NCBI GenBank assembly: GCA_030248065.1
Contig: JASAMV010001328.1
Coordinates: 124,001 to 188,000, forward strand
DNA length: 64,000 bases
DNA from: Rhynchonema sp. JSB1_4
Lineage: Eukaryota; Nematoda; Chromadorea; Monhysterida; Xyalidae
Reading direction: 5' to 3'
Part shown: piece by piece, positions 39,201 through 49,057 of the stretch
Numbering within the stretch: the stretch's first letter is position 1
How the letters are laid out: the number at the start of each line of letters is the position of its first letter
Made by a program: the position numbers and the translations under genes
Notes under the pieces: model-generated
The model's input: the letters and a program-made list of their open reading frames with translations, nothing else
Told to the model about the DNA's origin: nothing
The model's database searches: none

Positions 39201-40988
39201 CATTGCTAACCCGCAAAAAATAGAACCAGTCCTAATCGTAAAAAGCGGATTAGCGGACCCGCTAATCCGCTAACCCGCGAATTTACATGACATTGTGAGA
39301 GCACACGCGGGAGCGGATTAGCGGGTTAGCGGGCGGGGAATCTCGGGTTGCGACCCGCTAATCCGCTTTTTAGGTTGTGAGAGCAAAAAGCGGGCGCATG
39401 TCGCCCGCTAATCCGCTAACCCGCGTGCTATGTGAGACCGGCCTAACTGTGACGCAAAGCGGAGCGGAATATTTTGATATGCATTGACCATGTTCTTGGG
39501 TGGGAGCTGGGATGCATGATTCTCATTGTAAAAATTTGAGTCGAAACATATGTGTACATAGCTTATGTATGGCTCCTGTGTATAGAAGGAGGTTTTCAAC
39601 GTGTTTATTGTTTTGTTATTTTCGTTTGTTTCTCTGCGTCGTCACAATGCGAATATACAGTACCTTGTATATTAGGGTACAGTATGTGTGTAGGTGCAGT
39701 CGGTTTTTTGAGCTGATCCAAACGCTAGACAATGCCCCGGGTCTCGTCAGTTCAAGTTCAAATTCAAAATATGACCAACTATGTAAATGGCACCCAAATT
39801 ATGTAGATACCAACTCACCTGTTTTCCATCGTTTGTGCCCGGTTTCGGCTCATGTCCCGGTTTCCAACTTTTGCAATCGCAGTTCCCACACCCTTCACCA
39901 TTGGTCATAATATGTTGACAACATGTACCGTTTGTCATTGAGTTCGCGCTATTCTAACAAAATTTTGAATTTTGTTATTTTCGACGGATGATTATTTGAA
40001 TATTTCTGAATGTCCTGCTCACCGCGTCAGTATCAGGCGTGTCTGTTGTGAACGAATAAAACGCTTCCAGTATCGGACGGTAGCCGGTGCAGCGGCAAAG
40101 ATTTCCTTAAAAGAGGAATGCATGTATGCACAGCCTTTTAAATTCGTTTGCAAATAGAACTGAACTGTTTGATGTTTGGGGCAAGAAAACAAAAGCGATG
40201 ATCCTACCCTGCAGGGCCACATTAACGTCATGTTTCGTGGGTTTGGGTTTGTTCCTCAACAGTGTGTACATGGCCATCACGAAACCGGGCGTACAGAAAC
40301 CACATTGCGAACCGTGAAGCGCTGAAATACCGTTCAAGTTGTTTCTTGAGATATAATTAGTAAAAAAAACATCACTCGCAGAATTGCGGTCGGAAACACA
40401 CGACTGTAATTCTGATTGCCCATATCGTGAGCGATGTCGAATCAAGGGATACATTTAAAACTGTACATCCAAATATGCCAGCAACCAAAAATTGTTTCAC
40501 CCGTTAGTCTTTGCTGCACGGCATGAGGCCGCTTGTAATTGCCGATTCCCTCAACAGTGGTTACTGCCTGTCCATGCATTGACAGAATCGGGGTAAGACA
40601 TGCATTCACTGAGTAGTGACTGAAACATCATTAAGGGTATAAAAATTGCAATTGGTACAAAAAGTTTAATATTTGGATATTTATTAAAAGATAACTTAAC
40701 CGAATTTTCCCGTCCTTATCTATCGCCGACACCATCACCGTGCACGCGCCACAACCGCCTTCATTGCAGCCGATTTTGGTGCCCGTCAGGCGCACTGCAA
40801 TTGGAAATTTCGGGTAAATGTTGAACTTGTAGGAGTATTACTCAATTTGAAATTAAAATGTAAAATGTCTCACATTTATTCCTCAGGTAGTGTGCCAATG
40901 ACCAGGTTGGATCGACGTTATTATCCGCTACGCGACTGCCGTTGACGTAGAAAATGAACACGGACCGCGAGGGGGACAGACTGGGCAT
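15703..40988 (-). CDS. XDH: Xanthine dehydrogenase, complete, 32 exons
   Basis: Oxidises hypoxanthine to xanthine and urate in purine catabolism. Exons (minus): 40988-40874, 40794-40701, 40619-40501, 40321-40208, 40105-40023, 39953-39819, 32353-32282, 32189-32042, 31963-31796, 31728-31652, 31548-31342, 30964-30780, 30411-30246, 30177-30115, 29967-29853, 21077-20893, 20564-20439, 20201-20081, 20004-19883, 19644-19511, 19031-18850, 18583-18399, 18080-17935, 17871-17790, 17699-17475, 17409-17278, 17243-17224, 16940-16817, 16742-16656, 16585-16418, 15981-15814, 15756-15703. Phases agree throughout and total 1,373 residues, the family's usual size. 2Fe-2S cysteines: [16 protein letters not shown]. 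The FAD domain has [10 protein letters not shown] and FFVKYR; the molybdopterin domain has [24 protein letters not shown] and GEPPLFLG. The Glu, Arg and Glu typical of xanthine (not aldehyde) oxidation are present. Exon 26's donor could instead lie at 17282. Confidence 0.95.
21118..21290. repeat. Tandem repeats at the left tip of the foldback element
   Basis: About ten imperfect copies of a 16-17-bp unit based on CTTTTCGGTCCAGGTA. This is the reverse complement of the right-tip array; the left array is shorter. Confidence 0.85.
24243..24288. repeat. Poly-A run of about 46 bp in the foldback spacer
   Basis: An uninterrupted A tract immediately followed by GTACCAGTCAGGG. It could be a retroposed tail or microsatellite growth; its length in an assembly is unreliable. 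Confidence 0.7.
24330..25030. repeat. Tandem array, period about 165 bp, in the foldback spacer
   Basis: Four to five diverged copies, one truncated. Anchor words recur near 24345, 24510, 24757 and 24922: GTTTTCGTACTCG, GCCGACTTCGTAACT, GGTTCCAGACCATGAC and GGAAAGAGTGCTTCCCGAAG. Continuous peptide-like frames across it follow from the repeat. Confidence 0.7.
25255..25790. mobile_element. Truncated copy of the GGGTG..ATTTTCGAAACGG MITE family
   Basis: The left end GGGTGACATTTTCGAAACGG and the next 100 bp match the element at 53378-53982. The matching right inverted end is missing: homology stops near CGCGCGTCCGCTGCTTGCTCAAG, where the right foldback arm begins. It sits inside the foldback spacer. 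Confidence 0.65.
29070..29345. repeat. Tandem repeats at the right tip of the foldback element
   Basis: About 17 copies of a 16-17-bp unit GGACCGAAAAGTACCT with sporadic substitutions. The forward frame reads as a K/T/W-rich repeat, which is an artefact. Confidence 0.85.
29430..29600. repeat. Low-complexity GC-rich stretch with a poly-C run
   Basis: A run of about 14 C near 29497-29510 lies within a repetitive CCCGTGCC-rich segment, just outside the foldback element in intron 15. No function seen. Confidence 0.5.
33519..34927 (+). CDS. Secreted C-type-lectin-like/PAN protein nested in xanthine dehydrogenase intron 6
   Basis: Exons 33519-33603, 33666-33751, 34015-34122, 34196-34315, 34386 to about 34470 or 34502, 34612-34764 and 34836-34927. 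The first encodes a signal peptide ([16 protein letters not shown]). Exons 2-5 give a C-type-lectin-like fold: C..HYYKGNCF, then [19 protein letters not shown] and [10 protein letters not shown]. Exons 6-7 give a PAN/apple-like module ([19 protein letters not shown]) and end ...YFDMH. The last lectin exon carries a 2-nt length change against the tandem copy: its paralogous donor (A|GTGGGT at 34503) would shift the frame. An alternative donor G|GTTGAA after 34471 restores it but drops the C-terminal lectin Cys. So this copy is either altered or broken. Probably a secreted carbohydrate-binding or adhesion protein; the ligand is unknown. Confidence 0.65.
38187..39443. mobile_element. PIF/Harbinger-like palindromic MITE inserted in a lectin exon, TAA duplication
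   Basis: The ends are inverted GGCCGGTCTCACA, flanked by TAA at 38184-38186 and 39444-39446. Subterminal stretches on both sides are runs of GCGGGTTAGCG/GCGGATTAGCG words. The coding sequence outside is continuous once the element and one TAA are removed, which proves insertion and defines the target. The interior carries a pogo-like fragment. Confidence 0.92.
38723..38880. mobile_element. Possible pogo/Tigger-type fragment inside the MITE
   Basis: TA followed by CAGTCGACCCTCTCTATAGTG resembles termini of pogo/Tigger elements, which use TA targets; TAGTGAA and AGTGAACC words recur downstream. No clear right terminus and no transposase, so this is tentative. Confidence 0.35.
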
Positions 40989-42224
40989 GGTGTCCTGATG
41001 AACGATGATTATTCGCTGTTCGCAGTAGAACTATGTTTGGAAAATATGACAGCCTTCAGGGCTAAAAATGAAAAAACATCGTGTTTTCAAAAAAAATCAA
41101 CAGAACAGCGGCAATAAGTGTGTTTTCAGAACATAAGACCTTGCGTTTACTTGGGTTTGCCGTTTGCCTGGTTTTGCACAGCAAACAACCCGATAGCGAC
41201 ACGACACGGTTAGTCACACAATGATTAAGATCAGGTCTGGTTTGTTGAAGAAATATGTAGGTGCTATCATATTCATATGCTGCTGCTTTTTGACGTTCAC
41301 CTACCCAAGCAAGCACAGCTGTTATTTTAGTCCCCAAATAAAGTTTCAAAGTACTCTTAGTTTCTTATCGCAAACTTTCGATTATCCCACGTGGTCGTGT
41401 TTTTCTGGGTTAATGGTTAATTCGATGAGTGCATAAAGCTTCTCTCAACCTCTTTACTAAGTTTTATCACAATGTAAATAAGATACACAGAGAAAAGGCG
41501 ATAAAAAGTAATAACCAACCTGGGCAACGGTCGTGTGGGCTCGTTTTATATATATATGGCCCACAAGGTCAGTGTCAGGTTCTGATTATTTATTATGCGT
41601 TTTTTCACTGTCGTGTTCACCCACGTCCACGGGTCCTATTTGGTTTTGTTGATTTGGCAAAACATTTCCCATTTTAATGATATACACCTACAGATCCCCC
41701 GGCAAGTAGCATCGCAATGCGCAGGCTTATTTTGGCCCACCATAGTTGACAGCTTGATCGCCGGATGCTATATACGTATGTCCAACATGCAAAGTATAAT
41801 CAACAGCAGCCCAGCGGGATCAAACGGCTTGCTACTGGAGTCGACTGCGTTGAACCGCGGTGGTTGTTTTACTTTGTGCTTTGCGGCCCACCGCAGTCAA
41901 CCGCAGTGGCACGCACAGTTGTGTGTTAAAACACAGCGTCCAGCGGAAAGAATCCTGCGCACTGGTACGGTATCTGTTGACTGTTCGAGGATCTGAACAT
42001 GCCCATGATACACATACATTTTTCATTTCGACGACGTCATATATTGCAACTGACTGACATGAACCTGCTGTCGCTTGAAACCAAACAAATATAGTCTTTC
42101 TGTTGACTAAAATGTGACAATGGAGTCAAATAAGTATACATAAGGGCAACACTTTTCACCGTGGTTTAATATAAGCCAAGCTGTCTGCACAATGCAGAGT
42201 GGAGGGAAATGCTAAATTCAAACG
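40989..42224. other. Spacer between the xanthine dehydrogenase 5' end and the globin 3' end
   Basis: Presumably holds the xanthine dehydrogenase promoter. An inverted pair around CCGCGGTGG / CCACCGCAGT lies near 41850-41915. No gene seen. Confidence 0.4.
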
Positions 42225-42450
42225 GGGTGATATTTTCGAAACGGTGTAAAAATTAGTTGGGTGTAAAGGTCGGTGGAAAGCTCGGTCGACAGCTCAGTGT
42301 GATAGGCCTCGGTGTAAACTTGAAACATTCCACGTTAATAACAGGCAATGTTTCACGTTTACACCGAGCTACGCCGACCGAGCTTTCGACCGAACTTTAC
42401 GCCGACCTTTACGCCCTACTGAACTTTACACCGTTTCGAAAATTCCACCC
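42225..42450. mobile_element. Palindromic MITE, GGGTG..ATTTTCGAAACGG family
   Basis: The left end GGGTGATATTTTCGAAACGG is mirrored by CCGTTTCGAAAATTCCACCC ending at 42450. Arms are about 100 bp and centred near 42340. Related to 25255, 50792 and 53378. Confidence 0.75.
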
Positions 42451-42546
42451 GATATGTGCTGTACGCTTCATGTCGCACGACCAAGTGTACGTGTAGTAGG
42501 TACATACTACCCGCTGATATAGCGATCAAATTGGAAACTGCATAAA

Positions 42547-45500
42547 TTAAACATCACTCGTACGAATGGGACAATTGTTGGAATACGACACAAGATTGAT
42601 GGGATGTTGTTGTTCCATGATGTAATGTTGCTCAAGGTTCTGGTGTTGTTGTTGTTGAACATAGTGTTGTTCTTGATTTTGCTGCTGTAGACTGTTGTCC
42701 ACCACAACACCATTTTGTGGATACTGTTGCTGCTGCTGCGGTTGACTGTTGTTCAGAACAACACCGTTTTGTAGATACTGTTGTTGTTGTTGTTGATGAT
42801 GTTGTTGAACATAGTGTTGTTCTTGGTTTTGCTGCTGTTGACCGTTGTTCACCTCAACGCCATTTTGTGGATACTGTTGCTGTTGCTGTGGTTGACTGTT
42901 GTTCAGAACAACACCGTTTTGTAGATAATGTTGTTGTTGTTGTTCTTGTTGGTGGTATTGTTGTTGCTGTTGCTGAGTGTTGTCCACAACAACATCGTTG
43001 TTCATCGTTATCGCCGGCACACTGCGTCGTGTCGGTCGTGAGGGACGATGTTGTTGTGTGTGACCGGGTGATGTTTCACCCGCTGCTACAGCTGCCGTGT
43101 TGATACGTCTCCGGACAGCTGGTGGTGTCAGGACATAACCGTTCACGTGACCAATTTGTATCTGAGGCTGTGAATGTGCAGATTTTATTCTTTTTGTATT
43201 TTGTTTATGAGCGCAACCCGCTCCCAATGGGCATGATAACAAGGGTGACAACGCAATCAGAACTTCACTGACAGCAGACACTGATTGTAGAGATCTGTAA
43301 GTACTACAAATTCGAAGCAAAGGCACTTGATATTACTGTTACTCATTGATCGTTCAAAAATCAAAGAAATAAAGCGAAATAAGGTGAGAAAAGATAATGG
43401 TACACCTGTGATCTGCCCCGCATCACCGGTGGCGGGCCGCCAGTCGTCGCTCCGGCTGCATTCCGTTGAAACATCTGCACGCCGCGGAACGCCATCAGCT
43501 TCTCTTCCTCTGAATGCGACCTGCGCGGGCCAACTGCGCGCCGATCTAAAAAAATTGTGAATCCAGGATATAATGTTTCCATGACCTGAATGAGGCTTGA
43601 ATTAAGCAAACCATGTGTTTTGCAAACCACAGGATGATTATCACAACATAGTTATCCAATCTTTTCCGAAAAAACAAGCAGAAACGAGAACATGCCAGAA
43701 TGTCCATCATCTGGGGGTTCACTAGGTTCGTCCTCTTGATCGACCCGATTTATTTGAATGTTGCTGTTGCAGATCCGATGTTTGTAGATGGGTGTGCGCT
43801 CTGGTGGTTGTTGTGGTTGCTCGTCTGTGCGCGGGTCAAGAATTTGGGAAGAATTCCAGATTTACCTGTCACCACCACAGTTTGGTTGGACCAATGCCGA
43901 AGTAACCCACATGAACAAGCATTCACGAGCGCCAACTTGTGAATACATGCCCATGCCCAGGGGAACACTATTTTCAGTTTTCAAGCAATAAGCACACGGC
44001 GTGATCTATGGGCATCTTTCCGGTAGGGAAAACACCCGACGGTCAAATTTACTGCAATTGGACCGAAGGTTGTGTTTATCAAGATTCGAGTGACACAACT
44101 TTCACGACAAAAATCCAGCCAAATCCAATACCATCCGTGCTTGTGGGTGTCGAATCGTCGTGATCCAACAGATAGTCGGATGCACTGGTCTTGTTGCCCG
44201 ACCTTTCTGGATCGAACACGCTCGATGATCGCGTATAGAATCGACTGTGATGATGTTGGAAGAAATTCGCAGTGATCTCGTCCACTATGAATGCGAACAA
44301 CACTAGCCAGGCGGTGCGAGCGGTGGCGCAACCCTGTGAATGTTGGGGAACGACATCAAACTTGGTTAGCAAATAAAAAAATATTCTTTCATAAAATGGC
44401 ATTGGATTAAAAGGATATTCCGAGATTCACTAATGCCACAACTTCGACCAGCTTTTAGAGTGGCCTCCACACAGTACAGTACAGTATTTTCCACGTTGTA
44501 ATGGGCGGGCTTAGGTTGAGCATTGCAACCGGAAACCGGAAATATTTCCGGATTTCGGTTACCGGATGCATTTTTTACTCCTGGGTTTGCCGGAAATATT
44601 TCCGGATTCGGACTTTCGGATTAATTTTACGGAACACGGAATCAACATTAACCAGATTTCAGTTCACTGTGTTTTCAAAGGAATGCAAAATATATTTCCG
44701 ACTGCTTCCGCATTTTTCAAATTTCATCCGGAAACCGAGATTCGGAACTATTTCCGAAAAACGCAGATGGTGTTCCGCATCCGAAAATAGATCAAAGTTT
44801 TGCATGTAAATATTTCCGGATTCCGGATGCCGTTTTCAACCTGAGTTCGCCCTAAAGAAAGCGTCCGCTGGTAAAAATAGTGGAATCGACGTCAGTAAGT
44901 TCCAAAATATGTATCCAGAAACGAAAAGTGACGTGACCTCTGTATGCACGTATTGATATCTGATTCGATCCAGTCATCAACGTTGACGTTAGCCATGCCA
45001 TACCCGCTCTAATTTTCTCTTTATTTGATTTCGAAGAGTGATTAAACTCGAAACATCTTTTCACCAACCTGAATCTGCTCCTGCATGAGTATCATGTCAA
45101 CCAGCTTTTCGCCCAACAGCTCCCACGTCTGACGTTTCATGCCATGACCGCACAACGGCAGGTGTAGACGCGCTGTAGTGGTGGTTTTGGGACTGTTACA
45201 AGACCAAATAGTTGCTTTTCCCTACTTTGTGATGTTGTGAATGAAGCCTTCTTTTGTTTTTTTATACACGCTCAAAAAACCACACAAACAGCGTTGCTCT
45301 TGCTATCCGTGCTGCTTTATGCAAACGGTGAAACGTTTTTTTGTTACAGCGTAATTTCATGGCGCAAACAGGCCAGCTATCAGTTCAGGAGTGTTGGGAA
45401 ACGCATTCTTTTAACAAATTTGTGAATATCACTTCCTTGATTTTCATTTATTGCCTAACAGAGACGAATGGATAAAAATCAAGCAAGGTACTACATACCT

Positions 45501-46540
45501 TGTAAGGTCTACACTTTGAATGGTTATTCCCGTTTACGAATGTCTGTGGAATCCCAGATATCAATACTGTTATCATGCCCATTGCAACCCTGCACTTGAG
45601 ACAAAGGCTCATAATCTTTTCTTCACGAACCGCCACTCTCGTTGAAACGTCAACTCACAAATATGTCTCAAATCGGGCAGTTTGATTCTAACATTCATCA
45701 GCTTCATGCTACTGATGATCTGGTCAAACATCTCCAGCAGCATTTCACCGTGCGCTGCCGCCGAAGCGTCTTTCGTCTTCACACGTCGACGGCGGTTGGG
45801 GTTCGGGGTTCGGGAACCTTGAAAATTATACTTTTTACGTTTTTAAAATTCACTTAATAGATTAGAGAACCCCAACACCTTTCTGTTGCTGATTTCCCCT
45901 GAGACACTCAATCACGCCGGGGTTACTGTAACAATCCATGCCACTCATTTCGACGACGTGAACGAATAGCTCGTAGAACAGACGTTTGGTGCGATTTCGG
46001 TTGTCTGCAGCTGGTTAACACTTGGAAAAGAAAAACAAAAAATAATTGGTTTTACCCGCCGCACCCATTAATCGTTTCCAAGTCTGTTTCAGAGCGTGTC
46101 TCTGTGGTTCGCTCAACGGCAATCTTGTTGACGACGTGCACAAAGTCAGATCGGGCCAGGCCATTCGTTTTCTTGAAAAATTGTTGTGAAATTCGTTTAA
46201 AAAATGCGTAATTCCAAAGTTCCTGAATATTTATACATACTGTATTGTTACAACGTTCAACCGACTTGTGTTGTAAGCCCAGCGACGGGTCATTTGTGGA
46301 CGCAGCAGCTTTTGGCGAGTCCGATGCCTGACTGCCGGCAGCCGCTGCTTGCTCTTGTTCTTCGTTTTCTCTGTAAACGTCCAAGAATCATAACTGCTGA
46401 ATTATAGAAAACAAAACTAATAGCACGGTTCGTAAATCCGGCCATGCCCTTCACCTGATCTCGTCTTCCCGTGCCTGAGCCAACGTGCTCATCGTTTGCT
46501 TCTGTCGCATAATTTTCTTGATGCACATTGTCAGAGCCAT
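42547..46540 (-). CDS. Globin with N-terminal extension and long glutamine-rich C-terminal tail
   Basis: Exons 46540-46455, 46370-46266, 46171-46056, 46010-45879, 45769-45659, 45172-45069, 44333-44132, 43545-43406 and 43167-42547 join in phase to give 538 residues from the ATG at 46540; a further upstream exon is possible. Residues 1-82 are a charged/Ala-rich extension. Helix A reads LSEPQRHALKQTWKRL with the conserved Trp (about 95). Helix E has AHGEMLLEMFDQII (distal His about 152), helix F LRHISRLH (proximal His about 186), helix G GMKRQTWELLGEKLVDMI and helix H ARTAWLVLFAFIVDEI. Both haem histidines are kept; the usual CD1 Phe is not obvious. From about 245 on the tail is disordered, ending in a low-complexity region with repeats of QNGVVLNN and Q runs. 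Haem/oxygen binding is expected; the tail's role is unknown. A MITE sits in the sixth intron. Confidence 0.85.
42575..43000 (-). repeat. Imperfect coding repeats in the globin tail
   Basis: Roughly 60-120-bp units encode [YL]xQNGV-[VE]-[LV]-[ND]-N followed by Q runs and NQEQHYVQQ. CAG/CAA mixtures and GTTGTT runs show slippage-type growth within an otherwise open frame. Confidence 0.8.
44503..44852. mobile_element. MITE with GGGCGGGCTTAGGTTGA ends, GGAAATATTTCC-rich
   Basis: The left end GGGCGGGCTTAGGTTGA is mirrored by TCAACCTGAGTTCGCCC at 44852. The interior is full of the self-complementary word GGAAATATTTCC and CCGGA repeats. A second copy lies at 62527-62704. Located in globin intron 6 (45068-44334). 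Confidence 0.75.
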
Positions 46541-48447
46541 GACTTCAGCCTTGATGTCTTCTCATCTTCTTCTTTAGAAATGAAAATTTATGGTTCTGCT
46601 AGGATCGAAAATTGGTTTATGTCTCGGTATCTTTGTATAGTCCACGCAATTACAATCGGTCGTTAACAGAAATAGCACTTCCGAAAAAACACAACTCCGT
46701 ACTTCTTCAAAGCGTACAGCTGCGTTGGCGGTTGCTTTCCAAAAACACGGATGGGCCATAAATGTTGACCTTCACGTGCGTGTCATGCAAGAAATGCGCA
46801 ATTGTTTTCTGTACCAGCTATGTATACTTTGTCTGATCAAATAGCAAGAGACAACGTTTGTAATTTGGGAGCATTAAGAATAATGCAAAAGGACGTGGTA
46901 GTTATCAACAGACAGTATTAAGTGTGATGTGCAGCTTACTGTTTTTCATTAGCTTAAAAATTACACCAATCTTATACGTGAGAAGTAAACTCCAGAACTT
47001 GTGTATATGTCCGTTTCGAACGCCAAATTTACAGATAACATGTCATAAAAAACGGATATGTACATTTCATGTGATACGGTTTCAGATCTCAGCGAAATGG
47101 GTTCGTAGTCTTAATCAGAATAACCAACAAATCCAGGCATGCCGTGATTATGTTTGTCTGATTTATAAAGTCCGGCAAGAAACGTGTCTCATTTTGAAGC
47201 ATTTCTCCAACAGACCAGTGACAACACACTTTTGCGTTCTTAGCGCGCTTAAACAAATTATTTTCATAATCACAGCACGTGACTATGAGTCAACCAAGTT
47301 AAAAGGGTTTGTACTTGTAGGCATAAAAACAAGTGCCACCGTCATGAAGTGAGTGGATGGACACTTTTTCAATTTCAATGTATCCAATCCGACGCCCGCG
47401 TGCGTTAAGTGCACTTAAGGTACTTCGCTCAATGTTGTTGACTCCCCAGGGGTCCGATGCTGACGATCAATGTTTGGTAACCGGCCACTATAACGACCGG
47501 GGGGAACCAACCCTTAATGACGATGGCTTAATGAATTTAAATTTGACGGGCCAGACCAATCCTATGAAGCTTCCAATTGTGGCCTTTAAAAAAACCGAAG
47601 TACAGCACGTTCGTCCCTGTCCATATGTCTCCTTTTTTAATTTGAGCTTTTTTCAAAAAAAGAGACAAGTTTATACTGTACGTTTTTGGGCTGCTGCAGC
47701 TGAATGAAGGCCAAGTAAGTGCATAACGCATCTTTGAATCGGTGAAAAATGGTAGAGGTGGAAAGTGGTGGAAAAATCTTTCACTGTCAAAAATAGTAAC
47801 CTCGATGGAGCGAACAACCGTGTTCCAAATTGGAAGCTCTTGCTGATTCAAGAGATGAGTAACAGTATACACGTTACCAAGTGTGCCAAAAAGTTTCTTG
47901 GTGTGACGTATACATTCACAATGTCAGCTTGTGCGTCCAACAGATCTTTCAATTGACTCCATGATCTATGCATTTTTGCAGTGATACGGTATTGCGATTC
48001 ATCCTTGCTTGTACAGTAAGCTTGCATGCTTACAGCAAAAATAAAATGAACGAATGAATGAATTTTTTGGCTTAATTGATTGTCAGAGTGTAAAGTTCAG
48101 TTTAAGGTCAAAATCTATGTATTTCTAGCTTCTCCCTACGTAAGACCTGTCACGGCCAGCACGTTCAGAATGCATGGTAGACGATCATAAACATAATGAT
48201 AGAGACAGAGAAACAACGAAAAGGTTTTAGCACGTTTTCTCGACACCACGCTGTGACGGATGGAAAACAGCTTGCGCCTACAAGACAGGAAGGTAGATTA
48301 ATGCCGTCATATCAAGAAAATGATACAGGGATCACGCATTTCGGAGGCCTGATGGTAGCCGTTAGACGAGATTTCGTGGTACGTACTATTCACCTGGACT
48401 CGCGCATGATTTACTAGCCAAGTGGCAGGAAATTGGAGGAGTCAAAC
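46541..48447. other. Spacer; no gene supported
   Basis: A plus-strand open frame at 47357-47707 has partly protein-like composition but no recognisable domain, no splice support and a low-complexity end; I do not call it. The rest is AT-rich. Confidence 0.35.
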
Positions 48448-48682
48448 ATGAACGACGTGCTCATTATCATAGGTTCGCTTTTGCTTGGTTTCCTTACGCT
48501 CAGAAAACCAAAGGTGAGAAATTTCATTCTAAGATACGACAAAGATGAAAAATGATGAAAAGCAGGTAGCCGTTGAACGTCGGTCAAATGAAGAAGATCT
48601 AGTCGCTGTTCGGTCGATAAAGTTGTTCAGCTTCGATCGGACGTCAGAGGTGCTGGTGTTGAAACAGAAAAAACATGGATAG
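48448..48682 (+). CDS. Small one-pass membrane protein, 60 residues, two exons
   Basis: Exon 1, 48448-48513, encodes MNDVLIIIGSLLLGFLTL then RKPK. The donor AAG|GTGAGA and acceptor AAGCAG|GT bound a 52-nt intron. Exon 2, 48566-48682, encodes a charged 38-residue tail ending KQKKHG and a stop; both exons are phase 0. Residues about 3-18 form one hydrophobic helix followed by a basic stretch, predicting a signal-anchor with the tail in the cytosol. It resembles small integral membrane proteins in layout only; no family identified. Short genes of this kind are easily missed, but a chance pairing cannot be excluded. Confidence 0.45.
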
Positions 48683-49048
48683 ATCGAAATAATTATGACA
48701 AAAACAGTGTCTTACGAAATGGAAGTTACAGACGATATTTTTGATTTTGATTGGGATGTTTTTGATTTGTATATGCATGTGCATGTAATTTCTTCCTGTG
48801 TTCATCACACAAAATTCTGATTTGCTTGCAGCAAAGATTCGCACGTCGCTTGATTAGCACACTAGCGGTGAAAAATAGCTTTAATCCAAGCAGCCACCCA
48901 GCGAGGTATTGCGTTTTGTGATGCAGTTTTACTTCAAAATCTCCCACAGCCAGTGTATATCTGGAACTGAACGTGTGCCTAGGCCAAAGAACGCAAGATC
49001 ACCGGTTATTCATAAAATATGATACTTTTTGACAAGCCAACAGTCGGT

Positions 49049-49054
49049 TTTATT
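49049..49054 (-). terminator. Polyadenylation signal AATAAA for the peptide precursor gene
   Basis: AATAAA on the minus strand begins three bases past the TAG at 49060-49058. This close spacing is unusual but workable for a short 3' UTR. Confidence 0.6.
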
Positions 49055-49057
49055 GGT

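Larger units (their letters stand above)
35660..39487 (+). pseudogene. Broken tandem copy of the lectin/PAN gene
   Basis: The same exon order recurs: 35660-35744 (same length as in copy 1), 35830 to about 35956, 37072-37179 (same length), a degenerate exon near 37258-37400, 37650-37764, 37899-38051 (same length), and 38136 onward. Damage: exon 2 has an internal duplication of roughly 46 bp (TTTACATGGAC repeated) that shifts the frame. Exon 4 is barely alignable and contains TAG. The last exon is interrupted by a 1,257-bp MITE between GGCATAA and CTGTGACG; without it the reading continues to a TGA at 39485-39487. Exons 5-7 still read well, so inactivation looks recent. Lies on the plus strand inside xanthine dehydrogenase intron 6. 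Confidence 0.8.

Noticed and set aside
15703..40988. Aldehyde oxidase as an alternative for the large gene
   Set aside because: The Arg in FRGFG and the Glu in GGGFGGKE, expected for xanthine oxidation, and the FFxxYR motif of the FAD domain are present.
42717..43103. Valine-rich open frame opposite the globin tail
   Set aside because: Antisense shadow of the CAG/CAA-rich coding exon.
47357..47707. 116-codon plus-strand open frame
   Set aside because: No domain, no neighbouring exons, and a Phe/Lys low-complexity end; could be chance.
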